DNA of 64,000 nt from Hymenolepis diminuta (Eukaryota > Platyhelminthes > Cestoda > Cyclophyllidea > Hymenolepididae): the NCBI GenBank assembly GCA_900708905.1, contig CAADRB010000040.1, positions 1,047,265 through 1,111,264 of the forward strand, read 5' to 3'. The translations under genes and the position numbers were made by a program. Positions 11,001 to 20,676 of this stretch are shown in pieces. Below the pieces are notes generated by a model. The model saw nothing but the letters and a program-made list of their open reading frames with translations. It had not been told where the DNA came from and searched no databases. Position 1 is the stretch's first letter. The number at the start of each line of letters is the position of its first letter.

Positions 11001-13161
11001 ACATTATTTTTACTATTTGGATAAAACGGTATGTGTACTAAACCTTGGGAAGAAAAAAAATGAATTGAAGTGGTAAGATCAGTCATCATATCAAACAACC
11101 CGTCAATTTGCTCATTAATCCAGAAGATGAATCATGACATTTGAACTTCGGAACGTTAGTCATTATTATTTGAGTTCACCTTCTCCAAAATCAAATTATG
11201 TTAGGTCCTATAATTTTGGCTATTAGACGGAATAATCAATTGAAATTTTATGATCAATCGTAGATATCAATCGAGTAAATAAGCTCTGGATGTTATGGAA
11301 AGTAACAAGCATTCAGGAGATCAGAGAATAAAATCGGAAATTTGAAATTCGGATATTAGAACATCAGAGCTTTGTAGTATACTTACTAAGTAAAATGTAT
11401 ACAACCTGGGTTCAAATACCGAATGAACAAAGACTCTTTATACCCTGATTGAATTAATGTTATTAAGTCATTTTGATCAACAGAAACGATTGGTCAGTGT
11501 TTGTATTACGAATACGATTACGACATAAATGCATAGCTTTTTACATTACGGTTGCGCAATGGAGCGGAAGGTAAAATAGGAAGATTTTCTTGAAAAGTAT
11601 AATTATCTCTGGAGCTCTCTTTGTCCTTAATATCTGCAGGAGTTCATTTCTATTGAATTCTGAAGATATCAGGACAGTTGGGGACAGCTGCACTGATTTT
11701 ATGAACGGAAATTTAAATTCGCTTGCGCTTATTTCAAAATCCAGTCATACTTTGATGCCGGAAGAAAGCTAACACCTGAAATATCGTAAGGTTAAGAAAT
11801 AGGTGGTTACGTCACCCCCGTCCTCATAGCGTTTAGTTGCTGTAAGTAGGGATATGCACAATTGAAACAAGCTAAAAGCATTTTCCGGTTTATCGTAGGT
11901 AATTATTATTACTACCAATAATAATTAGTTTCTTTGTTCAATAATGAAATTGTGAAAGGAAATGAGACATGTCAAATAGAAAAATGTCACAAACGGTTCT
12001 GAGCCTTTGTAATAATATATCTGTCAGTGTTGGGGTTATTTTTTTATCGAAAATCCTTACCGCTCTTCTTGAACCTCAAATTCATCAAAATTTACTGAAG
12101 TATTTATTATATATCCTTTTTTACAACATCATGTCCTATTTACTAGCCGATAAAATCCCTTTATTGTATGAATATGCATCGTTTCTTCCTCAACGCGCTC
12201 GTATATATTTTGATCTTAGACTAAGTCTACTTTTGAGATCTTGCCGAGTGCGAAAAAAAATTGAATTGTCCCACCTAGGGGCAGACTAGATAGTTTTTAA
12301 TAGATATAAAGCGGTCTAAAAGCACTTACACAGAGGCGGTTCTCATTTTTTTCCAGCAGTTAGTAATGTAATAGTAAATCGGCCTATCTTTTATCAACTG
12401 CCACTTTGTCCTTTTAGGTCAATGCAAATACGTCTCGAACCGATCAAGCTTTACTAACCTCGCATCGCCGGGATGCTATGCTACAAACCACCTGCTCTCT
12501 TTTCTTCACCGACTTGTCAGCTGACATGATCTCTTGTCTTGCGGCAGATGCTATCGTCTATCCATTAGAAACCGTTGTTGTTCGTCTCTGTGTTCAAGGA
12601 ACCCGAACTTTAGTCGATAACCTCGATAGTGGTGATTCAGTTGTCCCAATCATTTCCTCATTCAATGGAATTTTTGACGTTCTTCGATCAGCTTCAACTT
12701 CTTCTTCAGGATTCCTGGGTCTCTATCGAGGGTTTGGTTCCCTTGTCCTTCAGTATGCAGTTCAAATTGGTCTCTTAGTCGGTGTCAAATATGCCTATGA
12801 GCATATTCTCTATATGTATAGCAGTAATAATCCGGTAGTTCTACAACATTCTCAACCGAATTCACTGCCGTCGGCAGGAATGGTGGGTCGATCATCAATT
12901 CCTCCTACTGGAGAATACGGTACTACCAGCACGGACTACGGGTCGACCTCATTCTACTCTTCTGCAGCCCCAAAGATGTTTGAAAACCAGTCTGTTCCAA
13001 CGGTATCGACTGTGTGGCAGCCTACTCAGGATTCAGAGAGATGGAGGTCGTCAGATTCCAACTTGAAACCCGGTGGAGGTGATTCAGGACAAAATTCCTT
13101 GACTCGTAATGCCTTCGCTTTTCGTGGATTCGACCCAGACACCTTTAATCAGCCTATGTAG
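1357..13161 (+). CDS. SLC25A46: Solute carrier family 25 member 46 (outer mitochondrial membrane carrier-like protein), nine exons
   Basis: This family sits in the outer mitochondrial membrane and controls mitochondrial fusion/fission and cristae architecture with the MICOS and OPA1/mitofusin machinery; yeast Ugo1 is related. It is not known as a metabolite transporter. The exons I join are 1357-1489, 1520-1553, 1594-1651, 1685-1762, 1800-1900, 1942-1998, 2039-2096, 6778-7083 and 12418-13161. They sum to 1569 nt, giving 522 residues with every phase consistent. Residues aligned from memory to the human protein (about 418 aa) include the AHPFLVLRHQCQ block (about 60-75), LWKGLSGA (about 107), TPFYAASMVEFVQ (about 161-173), RLLP...LVLP in exon 8, YPLETV (323-328), QGTRT and GLYRGFGS (about 376-383). 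The start is the ATG after a pyrimidine-rich stretch. The first 44 residues are not conserved, and the last 112 form an extra Ser/Gly/Pro-rich tail. The 3' half of intron 2 is firm; its donor could be 1554 or 1563. Confidence 0.93.
2306..2343. repeat. (GA)n microsatellite running into a G-rich tract
   Basis: About nine GA dinucleotides are followed by GGGAAGG, a run of G and GGAGG. The whole segment is purine-only on the plus strand. It sits 210 bp into intron 7. Such tracts often vary in length between individuals. Confidence 0.9.
3285..4045 (+). repeat. Diverged tandem duplication, copy A
   Basis: This is the first copy of a roughly 0.75-kb unit inside intron 7. Matched landmarks in copies A and B are TAATGAAAGA (near 3466 and 4295), the GCATCRGTTAG block (3570 and 4382), GTGCAGCTCAT (3615 and 4419), TTCCATCCG (3671 and 4478), GCTTTTCTT (3710 and 4512) and CTGATTT (3942 and 4681). 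The offset drifts from about 830 to 740 bp, so indels have accumulated. No transposon hallmark is visible. The ends are approximate. Confidence 0.65.
4150..4785 (+). repeat. Diverged tandem duplication, copy B
   Basis: This is the second copy of the unit described at 3285-4045, in the same orientation and with the same order of landmarks. It lacks about 70 bp relative to copy A in its 3' third. The similarity is patchy, suggesting an old duplication without visible selection. The 83-codon minus-strand frame at 4389-4640 inside it has no counterpart that I could recognise in copy A. Confidence 0.65.
5074..5553 (-). pseudogene. Antisense ORF nested in SLC25A46 intron 7, interrupted by one TAG
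   Basis: On the minus strand one frame runs from an ATG at 5553 to a stop at 5074-5076, 160 codons in all, with a single in-frame TAG at 5431-5433. Downstream of that stop an ATG at 5427 opens 117 residues. Both halves look like ordinary protein sequence. The upstream part includes GIIDFYEFKVIRLQFAGTFV. The downstream part includes KTVRFNDTVEVF, which fits the RVxF docking consensus for protein phosphatase 1, and a basic/acidic C-terminal segment ending FKKLIHDKFSDILF. No family is recognised. It is intronless with no visible poly-A tail. It may be a decayed gene copy, or a short gene beginning at 5427. Confidence 0.4.
6778..7083 (+). CDS. SLC25A46: SLC25A46 exon 8
   Basis: This exon encodes residues 174-275. 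It begins SDIASEP directly after the acceptor, matching the human segment that follows the conserved VQ, and continues through CFLEGMKRLLP. The block SRLLPIWRLVLPVTLLGVGH corresponds to the human RLLPLL...FP...HGVLHY helix. Between these blocks it carries about 25 extra residues compared with human. The donor is GGG|GTAATT; an alternative GTATTG donor at 7076 would shorten it by a few codons and break phase. Entry and exit are both phase 0. Confidence 0.88.
10548..10760 (+). repeat. Old dispersed repeat, copy 1 (in intron 8)
   Basis: This segment shares a diverged series of short blocks with 13520-13745. The pairs are GGAGGAAGTCA with GAGGAGAATGACA, TTAGGTAATG with TTAGTAATG, GGCTGAAGAGTTTGTAGCAG with GGGCGAAGGATTTAGCAG, and ATCGAATCGAATAAATGTG with ATGAGTCGAATAGATATGC. 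Order and orientation are the same. No terminal repeats or coding sequence are visible, so the class is unknown. Confidence 0.4.
11969..12289 (+). other. 106-codon open frame in intron 8, coding status doubtful
   Basis: An ATG-initiated frame ends 128 bp before SLC25A46 exon 9. The product would be hydrophobic in the middle, with a Leu/Tyr/Ile-rich run around residues 40-60, and Arg-rich near the end. I recognise no family. Frames of this length are expected a few times by chance in 64 kb at this base composition, so it is recorded only because of its size and position. Confidence 0.15.
12418..13161 (+). CDS. SLC25A46: SLC25A46 exon 9 with extended C-terminal tail
   Basis: This last exon encodes residues 276-522 and the TAG stop at 13159-13161. 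Residues about 300-410 form the final carrier repeat. They include DAIVYPLETVVVRL with the carrier-type P-x-E signature, QGTRTLVDN (the human protein has QGTRTIIDN), GFLGLYRGFGSLVLQY, and a last helix ending YEHILYMYS. The following 112 residues are rich in Ser, Gly, Pro, Thr and Gln, have no membrane segment, and end GFDPDTFNQPM. The human protein stops soon after the last helix and instead carries its disordered region at the N-terminus. No splice donor in the tail is needed to explain it, so it looks like genuine coding sequence. Confidence 0.92.
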   Translation, partial: VNANTSRTDQALLTSHRRDAMLQTTCSLFFTDLSADMISCLAADAIVYPLETVVVRLCVQGTRTLVDNLDSGDSVVPIISSFNGIFDVLRSASTSSSGFLGLYRGFGSLVLQYAVQIGLLVGVKYAYEHILYMYSSNNPVVLQHSQPNSLPSAGMVGRSSIPPTGEYGTTSTDYGSTSFYSSAAPKMFENQSVPTVSTVWQPTQDSERWRSSDSNLKPGGGDSGQNSLTRNAFAFRGFDPDTFNQPM

Positions 13162-13467
13162 TTATTGCTTTATTCTGTAGTTTAGAGATGTGTAATTAGG
13201 TTGTCAAATTATCTCATCTTTTCTCCTATCATTGCTATCCTTTACTACCCGTCTTTATTTTCTGCTAATTAACCAAAATATTGATTAGAAACTATTCTTG
13301 TTTTTTCTATTTTCGTGATACTGCACAATGAAATCGTCATTTTGAAGTTTGTGAAAATCGATCAGGAGTATTGCATTGAAGTGCAATTTAGATTCATTAT
13401 TAGTAGAGACATTGGACTAAGTCTTAAATCTTCTTTAGTCATAAATTTGACCTGTGTTTGGAGATGA

Positions 13468-13473
13468 AATAAA
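13468..13473 (+). terminator. Candidate polyadenylation signal AATAAA for SLC25A46
   Basis: The canonical hexamer lies 307 bp after the stop codon at 13161. It is the first exact AATAAA downstream of the gene that I noticed. In AT-rich DNA the hexamer occurs often by chance, so usage is inferred from position only. Confidence 0.45.
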
Positions 13474-13519
13474 GTGATAAGATAGATGATAATGTACAAT
13501 TGTCAATATCACATTTGTT

Positions 13520-13745
13520 GGAGGGTGAGGAGAATGACATTTAAAGACTTTAGTAATGTAAGTTGCATTCCATATATTGAGTTGATGTTACTTTAATGAG
13601 ACTTGCCAGGGAGAGAGATACGCAGTAGAGGGTAAGAGAAGCTGCAAATAGGGATGTGCTGGGCGAAGGATTTAGCAGTAGGAGCTGTAGAAGAATGAGT
13701 CGAATAGATATGCGTTAGAGCAACGGCGGAGTTCGGTGAGGCAGA
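13520..13745 (+). repeat. Old dispersed repeat, copy 2 (downstream of SLC25A46)
   Basis: This is the counterpart of 10548-10760, in the same orientation and about 3 kb away. Shared blocks are listed there. Sequence between blocks is strongly diverged and of slightly different length, which fits an old insertion family more than a recent duplication. Confidence 0.4.
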
Positions 13746-14817
13746 AAATTATATCTGGGTATTTATTGATGGTCAGTAGACGGTTAAAATGTTTAAAGGA
13801 CAGTATAAGAATTCAATTGTGTGGGTAGGAGTAAACGATTGGCTATTAAGAGGTTGAGAATGGGAAAGCGACGTCTGTTCTAATGGTAATTTGAATATTC
13901 ACATAATTTTTGATTGGCTGGTCGATGCACGCATGACGATAAGATCTTGCTGATTGACAGAGATCTGATAATCACCAAAGTGCTTAAAAAACAACCCAAA
14001 TCCTGGATATAGTCGAGCATATCAATCAGTTGTCCTGTTCATGCCAGAATTGACTGTAATGAGGAAATGAAGTAGAGGCCAGGCCGAAGATGGATGGAAA
14101 ACACCTGTGTAAAAGTGGTCAATGATACTAGTTATACTAAGAAAGGGAGATTAAGTCTTGGATTAAACGAGAAGTTCAGTAACAAGTAAAAAGAGATATA
14201 GGAGGGAGATAAAGGGTCGTAAGTTCGGCAGGTGCTAGATTTTTGAACCCAGGATGAATACGGTTTTACATTTTTAAGTCGTTTCCTATTACGTCTACAC
14301 ATTTCTGAGTCGTGTCATTTTATAAAGGTTAAAAGTATCTGATAGCTTAGATTGAGTCGTCTTTAATGATTTGATATTTGGCTTCCTTAAAGAAGCAATT
14401 AGTGGACGTAGAGGCCAAGAGCTGAATAGTAGGTTTGGGGAAACGTTGAAGATTGAATTTAGAGAACTGTTAGAGAACCTTAATATTATAGAGTTAGATT
14501 TTCAGCACAGATAGATTTGATTGAATAGCCGCTTTGGGTTTTAAGGTCTTACTCTTCCGTTTGCCTCGGTTCTTGCGTGAAACACGCCCTTGTATATGTT
14601 AATGGCATGAAATCGCCTCATGGTCAGGTTTAAGTATACCAATGAGATCTAGAGTATCTTGTAATAGTTTTCATATATCAGAAAAAACAGCTCTTTAGCG
14701 AATTCAAGGGATATGGTTACAGAAGATTAGATGCTATAAATTGCTGAAGATTCTGTCGATTTCCAATTTGCTCTTTTATGTCAGGTTTAAAGTTGGACTA
14801 ACACCAGTAAAGTTACT

Positions 14818-14895
14818 TTCATAATCTGACTGAATTAGGCTAAGAGAATACAGCAATCATTCTCAAATCAGGAGAACATGAATTGAGATGGATCA
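14818..14895 (+). repeat. Repeated segment, copy 1
   Basis: It begins with CATAATCTGACTGAATTA followed by GGCTAA, and continues with matches to 16023-16100 across ATACA, CAATC and GAACA...GAGTTGAG/GAATTGAG. The two are in direct orientation about 1.2 kb apart. Class unknown. Confidence 0.5.
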
Positions 14896-16022
14896 TTGGT
14901 GTATTGAACCATCATAATGAAAGGGGAGAGGAAAGAGAGGGGGAGAGACAGTGGCTGGAAGAGAGGTAGGATACGTGTCAAAACTGCATGCGTGAAAATG
15001 CAATTGTGAAGGCTAAATAGGATACATTTAGAAAGGCCGTTCGATTTCGCAGTCTTTGTTCATTAAAAGTTACTGTTAAGTGTGTGTCAGTAGGCGCACA
15101 ATACATAGAGAGACTGAATAGGTCTATGAGTTAGGGTGCGTAGGTACCAAAGGTTCTTTAATCTGAGGATTTTAGGCTTTGGAATCTCCTCCTGGTCAAC
15201 AAGGTCATGAAAGACATCATTACGCTCCTTTGTTCCATTACCTAATGCAACTACCATCCAGGAGACTTTATAGCTATGCTTTAACTGAACAGAACAACTT
15301 CATATTCTTATATCATTAAGGACGTATGCATAGTGGCATAAATCGGACCTTTGGTCATGTAGAAAAATCGTTTTCAGGACCTACTTCTACACTCCCTTTC
15401 TCCATTAAATATTATATTCAAAAGCAACACTTATCCTCTCCTAATTGCATCTTTGATACGACCGTTTACTTCAAAGGACTTAATAATTATCACATTGAAT
15501 AATGTTAGCTCATTGTATAACATCGACGAACATGATTAGAGGCTTCAGAGTCCATACTTTTTCTGGGAATGTGCAATTCACTTCATACTAAAGTGTAGAC
15601 CTAAACTATTCTTCATACCTTAAGAGGTAGCCTGAGCATAGTTGTCATGGATTAAGTGATGGGTTGACATTCATCTGTAACTTATATGAAGACAGATTTT
15701 ATTCCTACAAATAATCCTTCAAAATATCATAAATTGTTTTAGGGGTAAGGTGATCGCAGTCGTATTTCCATGATTTATGAAAAATCTGGATCAATCTCAA
15801 TTTTACCTGTATCACTGTGGCAGCCAAACTGTAGGTAAATCTATGTCAAATAAGTGGGATATTTAAGTTTTAACAAAAATAGTAAAATAAGAGAGGCTTC
15901 AGAGACTTCAGTCAGAAATGAATAATGTTATTTGTTAGAATATGTTAAATTTCTCTGTTAAGGTATTTACTCATGATGATCGAATGCTTGCGTGTATAGT
16001 AACTCAGATTCCATGCAAGACT

Positions 16023-16100
16023 AGTCTTATAATCTGACTGAATTAAGCTAACAAGATACAATAATCTTTCGTAGATTAGATGAACAAGAGTTGAGTGGAC
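16023..16100 (+). repeat. Repeated segment, copy 2
   Basis: It begins with TATAATCTGACTGAATTA followed by AGCTAA and pairs with 14818-14895. Downstream similarity fades quickly. No target-site duplication or terminal repeat is recognised. Confidence 0.5.
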
Positions 16101-18527
16101 GAGTGGTGCAGTGGAATTTAGGGGGAGGGCTAGTAGCTACCCTCCAAGTACCTATGTATAAAATTATGTACATTATACAAGGGTGCAGTTCGAGGACAAA
16201 GGAATCAGGATATACGGATTGATAAAAAGAAATAGTGGGATTCACAAAACATTGCGAGAAGGTCAAGCTGATTCGATAGGATTGGTATCTGGGCCCCTCC
16301 AGCTGTGGAACAGTCACCCTAGATCGATAAATGTTTTGATTCTAGACTTGGCGAAAATGACATTCCTAATGCATTGTGGAAAATCAGGCCATATTGGTTG
16401 ACTGAAATCTCAAAAATTTATTAAATCGAGGGAACTGAACTTATCAGATAAAATTAATTTTTCTTGAAAGTTAGAGAACCACTACGAACGCAATTTGAAT
16501 GGTTCTTTTACCGTTCATGGCAAAAAGAATAAGCTTTTAATTTCTTTAGTTTAGTTTATTTCTGAAGGAGGAAAATAAAATATGAAACTTCATCGAGACG
16601 TGAATTGAACGAATTTCCATATATAATTTTTAACGATTTTAAAAGGGTTGAAATCATTCTTCAGGTATTGGACAAATTTTACTGATTAATGAACAGATTC
16701 TTTATATTGCAGTATTAAAGAAGGTCAAATAGGTAACCGTGAAATTACCAATCACATGGCTTATGCTTTTCTCACTTGAATATCATATCATTTAACTAGA
16801 ATTGTAATTATTTGTACTCATTTCATATTTGCCATTCGGCATATGGCCAGTAAGAAACTCGACGTGAAAACTTTGTGATTTCGCTCAATTTCATGCACTA
16901 TTTCTGGCTTTAATTCATGATAATTATTTTTGCTCACTGTAGTACAAAAGTACTCATTAGTTTTCATTATTGGAAAGCATCTGAATTGAGGAAACTGCAA
17001 ACAGGTCCGAAAAGATATGGAATGACGAGTAGGTCGAGATGAAGCAGGCATCGAGAGTCAATACATATTTGGATAACGGAAGTGTCGGTTCGATCATGTC
17101 CTCGAATATATCCAGTTAGTATATATTCCAGTGTTTAAATCTAATGAAACAACTCTCAAATTAATGGGTGAGATAATGTCTATAATATTCAGAGCTAGTT
17201 GATCGGCTGATATAATTCAATGGCTGGTAATGCCATTTCTATACTCGTATCTTGTTACTATCCACAAACAACTAGATGAAACTATCAAAAATTTTTGAGT
17301 TAAAAGTGCCCATTACCGCTCAACCGGGGGAATTTTAATTCCATTTAGGTAAGAATCTCCAAAGCTCGCTTGTGGTAAAGGTTAGAATTCCAGTAACAAA
17401 AATCCTATTCTCTGCTCCCCACTTATTAAGGAGTTATTCTTATATTTTTCTGTGTATGCTGCAAAAAATGAAACTTAAGGAGTTCTGTCATGAAAGTAAA
17501 GATTTCTCAGAAACTTGAGTTGCGATTGGCTCTCTTCTATCTCTAGAACTGGGATTATTAGAAGTTAAATTAGTTTAAAACCTAGTTTTGACCGACACTG
17601 TAGTGGGAATCAATTTCACCGAATGAATACCTACTATTATTTTTATTTTTGCTATTAAATGTTGCATACCAAAGTAAAAAGGTGCAAATTTTGGACTTTA
17701 TGCAGCGTAAGAACAGATATAGCGGTAAATATAATGAAATATTTGCAGCTCTGCCTTACGATCAAGTCCCAATTTCAGGACCACAGTCTTAACAAATGAG
17801 CACTGTGGTAACCTGGCTCACAATATCTGACCACATGATACACTATTACGATGTGAAGATGATTGACATTCTGTTTGTCTAACCAAAAATATGAGTTATC
17901 AGGAAAAACAGAACGATGAGATACAGACAAAACCTGCCCAATCTGGGGTCCTGAGGTACTCTCAGTGTGCTACATGCCCCTAATCGCTTTTTCACAATTT
18001 GCGTTCTAAAAGTGTCTGTTTAGTATTCTATCGTTAGTCATCCATAAAATAGTTTTAAGATGAGTTTATTCAGTTTCTACTGACCAATCGCTTCTTTGTA
18101 CTCATCAAACTAATCTGCTTCTGGATTGAGACCGAATTTCAAGCATCAGAGACAAATGCAATTTGTAAATTAGCAGATTGTCGTATCACATCCTACATTA
18201 AATGGAATAGCAATTGTCGAAGCATTAAATAATCCCAGCTAAACTTGCAGATATGTAAATTACTTCAGGTTTCATCAAATTATTTAAAATGAGGAATGCT
18301 TTTAAGATGTCTAATTCAATTATTTATTAAATATGTTACTCTCTCTTTCATTAAGTGAAGTTGATGGGAAAAAACGTGTCTGAATGTTAGCTCCCAACCT
18401 ATTTTGAAAAAATTCAATTAGAAATTTCCAGTGGATTTGGGTTACTCCCTATCTAACTGAGATTATCTCATAACTACCTAAATTTGCTCATTTTAAGCAC
18501 CGATTCAACTCCAGCTTTCGACAAATC

Positions 18528-18992
18528 ATGGGCCATGTTAGTAAATTAATCTTTGAAATAAAGTCAGAAATTTTTCTTTTTGTCTGCAGCCTTTTTAAGC
18601 ATTTTTATTGTCTTTTGATTGGAGAATCAACTTTTCTTTGTAAACTTTCGTACTTTGTGTTTGATTCAGTAATTATGCAAGATAAAACTTATTCCTATTG
18701 TGGAGACCTTAACTTTTCTTTTTTTCTAAAAAAACTTTTAAAGTACTTTCAATCTATGGCTTTTCTGAGTGTCGATGGACAGAAGGGCAGATACGATAAA
18801 CCGTCAGAGAGTCTGAAGTCTCAGAAGACTTCGTTCGATTACTGGTTGAAAGTATCTACCATTATAAGAATGTTCACTAACTTCTTCCAATTAGTCGAAA
18901 CTAGGCACGATGTTTACCTAAGGGGTCGACTAAAAAATGAAAGATATTCAACAGTAAAGGTGTACATAAACATTATAATTTTCACAAATTGA
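18528..18992 (+). CDS. Hypothetical 154-codon ORF, possibly partly a real exon
   Basis: This is the longest uninterrupted ATG frame outside the carrier gene. A frame this long is not expected by chance at this base composition. The first half (to about residue 75) is Phe/Leu-rich and compositionally like the surrounding AT-rich DNA. The second half is more balanced and looks like true coding sequence. It includes DGQKGRYDKPSESL and ETRHDVYLRGRLKNERYSTV, after which AAG|GTGTAC could be a splice donor near 18959. A candidate acceptor (TTTTTGTCTGCAG) ends near 18589. No family recognised; no neighbour suggests a role. Confidence 0.3.
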   Translation: MGHVSKLIFEIKSEIFLFVCSLFKHFYCLLIGESTFLCKLSYFVFDSVIMQDKTYSYCGDLNFSFFLKKLLKYFQSMAFLSVDGQKGRYDKPSESLKSQKTSFDYWLKVSTIIRMFTNFFQLVETRHDVYLRGRLKNERYSTVKVYINIIIFTN

Positions 18993-20516
18993 AAAATTCT
19001 CATTGATATTAGGCTGGTTCTGGTTTTATTTCTATGTTGAATTTGGCTTAAATAACTTGATATTCTCTATTGATCTTTTTTCAGAAAACCTACATCGGAA
19101 TTTTTTTTAAATGACAAGTATTATTTAATTAAATTCAAATTTTCTTCATATCTTCGCTTTTATACAGAGTTGTAGGAGCTAATGTAGCAGCTGATTATCT
19201 ATTTCCATGGCGAATATTCAAAGTGACACTCATATTTTCAACCAGTTGAGTGGGTGAAAGCGCCCAACCGTAACTTAGAACTTTATGAAAAAATAGAATA
19301 CCTTTTTTATTCATTTGGGAGTTAGTGGAATGCATATTTATTTTCCCAGAGTTAACTACTGTTAGACCTAATAAAATCAGCGTAATATTTCGTTTATTTT
19401 TCTAGAGACTTGTAAATGAAATACTCTAACTGATTAAATCTCTTGCGCAGTTTCATCGAGATTAAAATCTTTATTTGAGTATTCTTGCATTTAGGAGGAA
19501 ATTGTAGGGCTCCTTGATTTATGGAGATTTTGAATATCAAAGGTATAAATGGTTTGCTGATTTTTGACTGACGCAATCAGTCGCGCCAATTCAATTCACT
19601 AACCACTCAACTTTAAACAAAGAAATTATACACTTGTCGTATTTTCAAGGCTGAACTTTTTGACTTATCTGTCTGTCAGATGACAATTATTATTAGTTGC
19701 TCATCGGATAAACAAAGGAGATAAAACGAACAACTCACCCTACATACCCTCTTTTACTCTCTTTTTATCACGAACTATTTTTACACACTTTGCATTTATA
19801 CGTATTCCCTGTATTTCTTATTTTTCTTTCAGTTTCTCTCATTTCACTTGTTTCTCGCTGTTCTCCAATATACCTATCGTCTCGCTTAAATCTAAGTCTT
19901 TTAATTTGGGAAAGAACCATTCTTTGTTCTGTTAGCTATTACAAATATCACTAAACTTAGTAAAGGGATTTCTTCAAGACTAATTTAATTGGGTTTCAAA
20001 AGTAATTCTATCATCTCGATTTAGAGCTACTGAAAATAAAAATGTGTTAAATTACGCGAGGTTTAGAGTATAACTATCATGATATTTCCCTCAGGACAGA
20101 GGTGTAGAGGTGTAGACAAGACTAACTTTTTACTTGAATTCGCGGGAACTTTCAGATCAAATGAGATTTGCTTCGATTCAGTTTAGAAAAATTTAACGTA
20201 TGAAATGAAATACAATAAAATCCATTGTAAGCCATTTTTAACATTACATTAATTTTTTTAACAATTTGCTTGCCAAAGCATATTTTATCCTTTTTGCCTT
20301 AATATGCATGACTTGCATTCAAACAACCCTCCATCTTAGTCGAATAAATTGAATCATGACATCTAGCCTGTCTAAATGTTTAAACATAATACGAATAGAT
20401 GACCCTTCATAAATGCTTCAACTTATTTAATGTCGATGTTTCCTTTGCTAGTCTAAGTAGCAATTTCTTATACGGAAAAACGTGATTTGAAATGACAAGA
20501 TCGATCTTTAAATCTA
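18993..20516. other. Intergenic DNA before the mariner insertion
   Basis: AT-rich sequence with a pyrimidine-rich stretch around 19740-19870. I see no ORF, repeat or RNA gene worth calling. Confidence 0.5.
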
Positions 20517-20548
20517 TCAGGTCGTAACAGAAGTTCTGTCCAATTTTT
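20517..20548 (+). repeat. Mariner left terminal inverted repeat
   Basis: It begins TCAGGTCGTAACAGAAGTTC and is followed by TGTCCAATTTTT. It pairs with the reverse complement of 21843-21875 at most positions. The TA immediately before it (20515-20516) is one side of the target-site duplication. Confidence 0.9.
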
Positions 20549-20676
20549 GAGTCATATGTTTAAGGCACGATTCCCTCAATTTAGCTTGTTGGTGTTGTAT
20601 GCTTATCTATGCTAATTAATAAAATATTATTTCTTCTGTCTTCAAGCAGATTGTGGGATAATTATCGTTATTAATA

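Larger units (their letters stand above)
7084..12417 (+). other. SLC25A46 intron 8 (5.3 kb)
   Basis: The intron runs from donor GTAATT at 7084 to acceptor CCTTTTAG ending at 12417. I see no missing carrier exon: the residues expected between exons 8 and 9 are accounted for. It contains one copy of a dispersed repeat (about 10548-10760). It also has a 106-codon open frame at 11969-12289 that I cannot distinguish from chance. The rest is unremarkable AT-rich sequence. Confidence 0.8.
13162..18527. other. 3' UTR of SLC25A46 and intergenic DNA with old repeats
   Basis: The carrier 3' UTR probably ends shortly after an AATAAA at 13468-13473. Beyond it lie a dispersed-repeat copy (13520-13745) and a repeated pair of about 78-bp segments (14818-14895 and 16023-16100). 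Several purine-rich stretches lack coding character. I see no gene. Confidence 0.6.

Noticed and set aside
11969..12289. Treating the 106-codon frame in intron 8 as a nested gene
   Set aside because: Frames of this length are expected by chance in 64 kb, no motif is seen, and SLC25A46 exons 8 and 9 join in phase without it.
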